A DNA stretch of 64,000 nt from Leptolyngbya ohadii IS1 (lineage in GTDB: Bacteria; Cyanobacteriota; Cyanobacteriia; Elainellales; Elainellaceae): positions 249,726 through 313,725 of the forward strand of contig NZ_NKFP01000004.1 of NCBI RefSeq assembly GCF_002215035.1, written 5' to 3'. Both the position numbers and the translations under genes were made by a program. This document shows, piece after piece, positions 60,603 to 64,000 of the stretch. Numbering within the stretch: position 1 is the first letter of the stretch; every line of letters begins with the position of its first letter. The notes below the pieces were generated by a model. It was not told the DNA's origin. It worked only from the letters and a program-made list of their open reading frames with translations, and did no database searches.

Positions 60603-62118
60603 TCAAGAGTCCGCTGCTCCGAAGGTCGTTGTGGTTGGCGCGGGCTGGGCAGGACTGGGGGCGAGCTACCATCTGGCAAAGCAGGGTTATGACGTGACAC
60701 TCCTGGAGGCGGGGGCTTATCCGGGCGGACTGGTCGCAGGCTGGCAAACTCCCGGTGGTCGCTCAGTGGAGGCAGGGATTCACGGCTTCTGGTATCCCTA
60801 TCGCAACATCTTCTCCCTGGTGTGTGAGTTGGGGCTTCAGCCCTTTACCCAGTGGACGCGATCGTCCCAGTATTCTCCGGCAGGACTGGAGGTGGAGTCG
60901 CCAATTTTTCAGCAGGAACCGAGGCTGCCCACGCCGCTCGGCACGTTTCTCTACACGCGGTTTAAGCGACTGCCGCTGATCGATCGCCTTTCTGCCCTGC
61001 CGTTGCTCTATGCGGTGGTGGATTTCGATAATTCGGATGAGGCTTGGCGACGCTATGACGGGGTGACTGCCCGTGAGCTGTTTAAGCAGTTTGGCGTTTC
61101 GGCGCGGCTCTACAAAGAGTCGTTTGAACCGATGCTGCTGGTGGGGCTGTTTGCTCCGGGGGAGCAGTGTTCGGCAGCGGCGGCGTTGGGAATGCTCTAC
61201 TACTTCATCCTGGCGCATCAGCCGGATTTTGATGTGGTCTGGTGTCGCGGCACGGTGGGCAAGGAGATTTTCAGTCCGTGGGTCGATCGCATCCAGCAGG
61301 CGGGCGGCAGGGTGTTAACGAATCGGCGAGTGAGCGATTTGATTCTGGACGAGTCCTCGGCTCAACCCAAAGTAAAAGGCGTGGTCTGCGGGGACGAAAC
61401 CTTTGAAGCAGATGCGGTAATTTTCTCTGTGGGCGTGACGGGCATGCAGAAGATCGTCAGCAATAGCCCTGCCCTGCGTCAGTTTCCCGAATTTTGTAAT
61501 CTGATGAATCTAGGGGCGATCGATGTGCTGGCAACGCGGCTATGGTTCGATCGCAAAGTGAATGTGCCCCTGCCCTCGAATGCCTGCTTTGGTTTTGATG
61601 CCACAACGGGGTGGACGTTTTTCGACTTGAACGTGCTGCACGATGAATTCCGCGACACTCCCGGCAGCGTTATTGAGGCAGATTTCTACCACGCCAACCA
61701 GCTTTTACCCCGTGACGACGAGCAAATCATCGCCAAAGTGCAGCGGGATCTCGCCACCTGCGTCCCCGAATTCGCCCAGGCAAACGTGATCGATAGCAGC
61801 GTGATTCGCCTGCCCAGAGCCGTTACCCACTTCTCCCCCGGCAGCTACGCCAATATGTTGCCCGTCACTACGCCGATTTCTAATCTCTTCATGAGCGGCG
61901 ACTGGATTATTACGCGCCACGGCTCCTGGTCGCAGGAGAAAGCCTATGTAACGGGATTAGAAGCGGCAAATCAGGTGATCGACCGCTTCCGTCGGGGCAC
62001 TGCTGCCGATATTCTGCCGATCGAACCAGATGAACCGCATATTCAGGTTGCTAGAAATTTGAATCGATCGATCCGGGAAGTCGGGAAGTCGGTGCTGCCG
62101 CAGTTTTGGTTGCCGTAA
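60595..62118 (+). CDS. FAD-dependent amine-oxidase-family oxidoreductase
   Basis: A 507-aa flavoprotein of the amine oxidase/phytoene-desaturase superfamily. The dinucleotide motif 'KVVVVGAGWAGLGASYHLAKQGYDVTLLEAG' is near residues 10-40, followed by 'YPGGLVAGW'. The C-terminal 'NLFMSGDWIITRHGSWSQEKAYVTGLEAANQV' is the second FAD contact. 'SVEAGIHGFWYPYRNIFSLVCELGLQP' is typical of cyanobacterial carotene-desaturase-like proteins, but the sequence is not CrtQ/CrtP. GTG 60595 has GGGAGG 8 nt upstream and overlaps the SH3 gene by 8 bp, implying translational coupling. Substrate unknown. Confidence 0.87.
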   Translation: MVSQESAAPKVVVVGAGWAGLGASYHLAKQGYDVTLLEAGAYPGGLVAGWQTPGGRSVEAGIHGFWYPYRNIFSLVCELGLQPFTQWTRSSQYSPAGLEVESPIFQQEPRLPTPLGTFLYTRFKRLPLIDRLSALPLLYAVVDFDNSDEAWRRYDGVTARELFKQFGVSARLYKESFEPMLLVGLFAPGEQCSAAAALGMLYYFILAHQPDFDVVWCRGTVGKEIFSPWVDRIQQAGGRVLTNRRVSDLILDESSAQPKVKGVVCGDETFEADAVIFSVGVTGMQKIVSNSPALRQFPEFCNLMNLGAIDVLATRLWFDRKVNVPLPSNACFGFDATTGWTFFDLNVLHDEFRDTPGSVIEADFYHANQLLPRDDEQIIAKVQRDLATCVPEFAQANVIDSSVIRLPRAVTHFSPGSYANMLPVTTPISNLFMSGDWIITRHGSWSQEKAYVTGLEAANQVIDRFRRGTAADILPIEPDEPHIQVARNLNRSIREVGKSVLPQFWLP

Positions 62119-62232
62119 GGGGCGATGGGTGAGCAGGATACTGTGAGGAGAAGCTGCAACGCTTTAATTTCCAGAATTTGGGAAATGGAAGGATGTTTGG
62201 CGATCGATGAAGTAGCCGATCGTGGGATAGGT

Positions 62233-62732
62233 ATGAACAAAAAACAGGAGAAAAAACTCTTTAAAGTTCGCAATGTACGCCCCTGTGATTATGACTCCAT
62301 TATTCGTGTTGTGGATGATTGGTGGGGGGACGGCAAATGAGTAATATGCTGCCCAAACTCTTTTTTGTTCACTTCTGCGAGACGAGCTTTATTGCAGAGA
62401 TAGACAATCAAACGGTCGGTTTTTTGATTGGGTTTCTATCCCAAACTCACCCTGAAGAAGCATATATTCACTTTGTTGGGATTCATCCAGATTTTAGAAG
62501 ACAGGGTTTGGGTAGTGTTTTGTATGAAACCTTTTTTCAGGCAGTGCGAAGATTCAATTGTGTCCGAGTTAGATGTGTTACTTCCCCTGTCAACAAAAGC
62601 TCAGTTACCTATCATCTCCGCATGGGATTTGAAGCGGAAACGAGTGAAACTCAAGTAGCTGGCGTGCCCTATTATTCAGACTATGACGGTGTAGGGCAAC
62701 ATCGGGTACTCTTTGTCAAATACCTTCCCTAA
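62233..62732 (+). pseudogene. GNAT acetyltransferase broken by a frameshift in a G6 run
   Basis: ATG 62233 begins 'MNKKQEKKLFKVRNVRPCDYDSIIRVVDDWWG' and the frame then stops at 62338-62340. The rest of the protein continues in the next frame: 'GRQMSNMLPKLFFVHFCETSFIAEIDNQTVGFLIGFLSQTHPEEAYIHFVGIHPDFRRQGLGSVLYETFF...YHLRMGFE' to 62732. The join falls at GGTGGGGGGAC (62321-62331). One more G would restore 'VVDDWWGGRQMSNMLPKLFF'. The cause may be mutation, phase-variable slippage or a homopolymer sequencing error. The acetyl-CoA loop (RRQGLG) is intact. Confidence 0.85.
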
Positions 62733-62820
62733 CACCATCCTATAGAGCTGTATAGAAAACAGATAAATTAGACGATCGCCTACAATTGAAGCAAACTCAG
62801 GGAATCCTTGAGGGAAAGCC

Positions 62821-63516
62821 ATGCTGCCCATCGACCTCCAACACCTGCCCACCAGCGAAGAGTTACCCTGCTCCGACGATACCCCGGTGGATAACGAAGA
62901 CCAAAATCTTTTACCGAATATCCTACTGTCCCTGCTGAACGCCATCTGGGGGGAACGTCAGGACTGGTACTTTGGGGTAGACATGGGCATTTATCACACC
63001 ACGGGCAAAAGTCCGAGGGTGCCCGTGATTCCTGACGGCTTTCTTAGTTTAGGCGTGGAACGTCGCAAACCCAGCCGCAAAGGACGAGGACGGCTCAGCT
63101 ATGTGCTGTGGGAAGAAGACAACATCCCGCCGATAATGACGTTGGAATTGGTATCGCACAGCTATGGCGGCGAGTACGACGAAAAGATGGAGATCTACGC
63201 GAAGCTGGGCGTGCTGTACTACGTCATCTACAACCCCGAATACTGGCGAAGAGACGGGCATCAGCCGTTTGAAGTGTACAAGCTGGTTGAAGGGGAGTAC
63301 TGTTTGCAGCTAGGCGAACCCTACTGGATGCCGGAAGTGGGACTAGGTATTGGACGAGTGCAAGCGACATGGGCGAATTTGCCGCAGGAGCAGTTAGCCT
63401 GGTTTGACCAGAGGGGCGATCGTTATCTCACCGAAGCTGAACAGGAAAGACAAAGAGCCGATCGACTTGCCGCCCGACTGCGGGAACTAGGGGAAGATCC
63501 TGATTGTTTGCTTTAG
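62821..63516 (+). CDS. Uma2 family (DUF820) restriction-endonuclease-fold protein
   Basis: A 231-aa member of a family strongly expanded in cyanobacteria, with a PD-(D/E)xK nuclease fold. Typical blocks are 'RVPVIPDGFLSLGVERR' (D of the active site) and 'IMTLELVSHSYGGEYDEKMEIYAKLGVLYYVIYNPEYW' (ELVS motif, then the K/Y helix). The C-terminus is a charged, coiled-coil tail ('DRYLTEAEQERQRADRLAARLRELGEDPD'), also usual for the family. Biological role unproven; possibly linked to mobile DNA or to toxin-like activity. Confidence 0.93.
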   Translation: MLPIDLQHLPTSEELPCSDDTPVDNEDQNLLPNILLSLLNAIWGERQDWYFGVDMGIYHTTGKSPRVPVIPDGFLSLGVERRKPSRKGRGRLSYVLWEEDNIPPIMTLELVSHSYGGEYDEKMEIYAKLGVLYYVIYNPEYWRRDGHQPFEVYKLVEGEYCLQLGEPYWMPEVGLGIGRVQATWANLPQEQLAWFDQRGDRYLTEAEQERQRADRLAARLRELGEDPDCLL

Positions 63517-63624
63517 CAAATTTACAGCACTTCCAGGACTAATAATTCCATGCCTTGTGGCTCTGCCTAGCATCATCCTAAAACCTCTCCCCCACTCCTT
63601 GCTCCTCACTCCCCATTCCCCCCC
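63517..63624. repeat. C/T-rich low-complexity tract
   Basis: CTCCCCCACTCCTTGCTCC and similar (about 63588-63632), of the same class as the tracts in the importer operon at 15.9-18.4 kb, here between two convergent genes. Confidence 0.6.
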
Positions 63625-64000
63625 TCATCCATTAAACACCTCAAAACTCTGCCGACAAAACTCCCGAATCTGCTCCTTCATCTCCTCGATCGGCTCAACC
63701 TTCCCGACAAACTGCCAGTTTTCGATCGTAGACATCCGCCACTGTTCGCCCAGGTGAGTAAAGCCTGCGGCTTCGATGCCGATCGCTCGTTTCGTCTCAG
63801 CTACAGGATCTTGGTAGAAGCGAATTTGCACTAACACACTGCGACTTTGCAGGCGGCGACTCCAGCCCGGAAAGTGAAAGCCAATGTCGATCGAGTCTGG
63901 ATCGACCAGATCGCGGGTATCCGGATCGTTTGCCCAGGGCTTCAGGTCTGCCCGCGCATCGGGAAACTGTGCCTTAAACAAGTTCACCACGGCGGCTATT
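63625..64000 (-). CDS. conserved cyanobacterial protein, 5' end beyond the window
   Basis: The last ~125 residues of a protein of unknown function. 'NLFKAQFPDARADLKPWANDPDTRDLVDPDSIDIGFHFPGWSRRLQSRSVLVQIRFYQDP' is followed by 'GFTHLGEQWRMSTIENWQFVG' and a helical, charged end. The reading frame stays open through position 64000 (two possible GTG starts at 63990 and 63987), so the true start is probably outside. I cannot assign a family. Confidence 0.65.
   Translation of the reverse strand, partial: IAAVVNLFKAQFPDARADLKPWANDPDTRDLVDPDSIDIGFHFPGWSRRLQSRSVLVQIRFYQDPVAETKRAIGIEAAGFTHLGEQWRMSTIENWQFVGKVEPIEEMKEQIREFCRQSFEVFNG

Overview
The window looks like a filamentous or Leptolyngbya-type cyanobacterial chromosome. 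GCGATCGC-type (HIP1) palindromes are dense in nearly every gene. Several proteins belong to lineages typical of cyanobacteria: an SphR/SphS phosphate two-component pair, a DUF6464 protein, a RodZ-like protein and a DUF1400 hydrolase. A replication-origin-like region lies beside dnaN with no dnaA nearby, as in other cyanobacteria. About 60 protein genes, one tRNA and many short repeats can be supported. No insertion sequence, prophage or CRISPR array was seen.

Layout. 0.1-3.6 kb: a secreted propeller-like protein with a possible frameshift, an OmpA-family protein and fmt. 3.6-10.1 kb (minus strand): DUF6464, then a tight run of RND adaptor, RND pump, GNAT and Nei glycosylase. 11.2-19.7 kb: a nitrogen-scavenging cluster with a BMP-type ABC importer, a formamidase, a biuret-hydrolase homologue, a LysE exporter and a second isochorismatase-like hydrolase that resembles triuret hydrolase. 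19.7-24.3 kb: EVE protein, CNNM/CorC protein, tRNA(CAU), FHA protein, YidD and Aat. 24.6-28.9 kb: sphR, sphS, an RsuA/RluB-type pseudouridine synthase and a RodZ-like protein. 29.3-36.5 kb: leuA, an orphan sugar-ABC permease, FtsX, a pentapeptide protein and a pair of M16 peptidases.

37.0-42.1 kb is a low-GC, HIP1-poor island. It holds a fused methyltransferase/BsuBI-PstI-type restriction enzyme and a small convergent gene. The island sits directly behind dnaN, and upstream of dnaN is a cluster of DnaA boxes (probable oriC). 42.2-56.5 kb: CsgG-like protein, membrane protein, OsmC, ClpB, a 2OG-Fe(II) dioxygenase, an SDR, a Nudix hydrolase, two glycosyltransferases, a SLOG protein and a DUF1400 alpha/beta hydrolase.

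56.8-58.9 kb is a scrambled locus. Pieces of an nfeD-like gene and a Nudix gene recur in direct and inverted orientation, joined at short microhomologies. The 3' Nudix gene has lost its normal start, replaced by an inverted copy of its own 3' end. The window ends with two GNAT genes (one broken in a poly-G run), an SH3-like protein overlapping an FAD oxidoreductase, an Uma2 nuclease and a gene cut by the window edge.

Intergenic DNA is rich in short tandem duplications (12-21 bp), a three-copy family of modular palindromes, one MITE-like element and C/T-rich tracts. All functional calls rest on reading the sequence and on recalled family knowledge; no database search was run.
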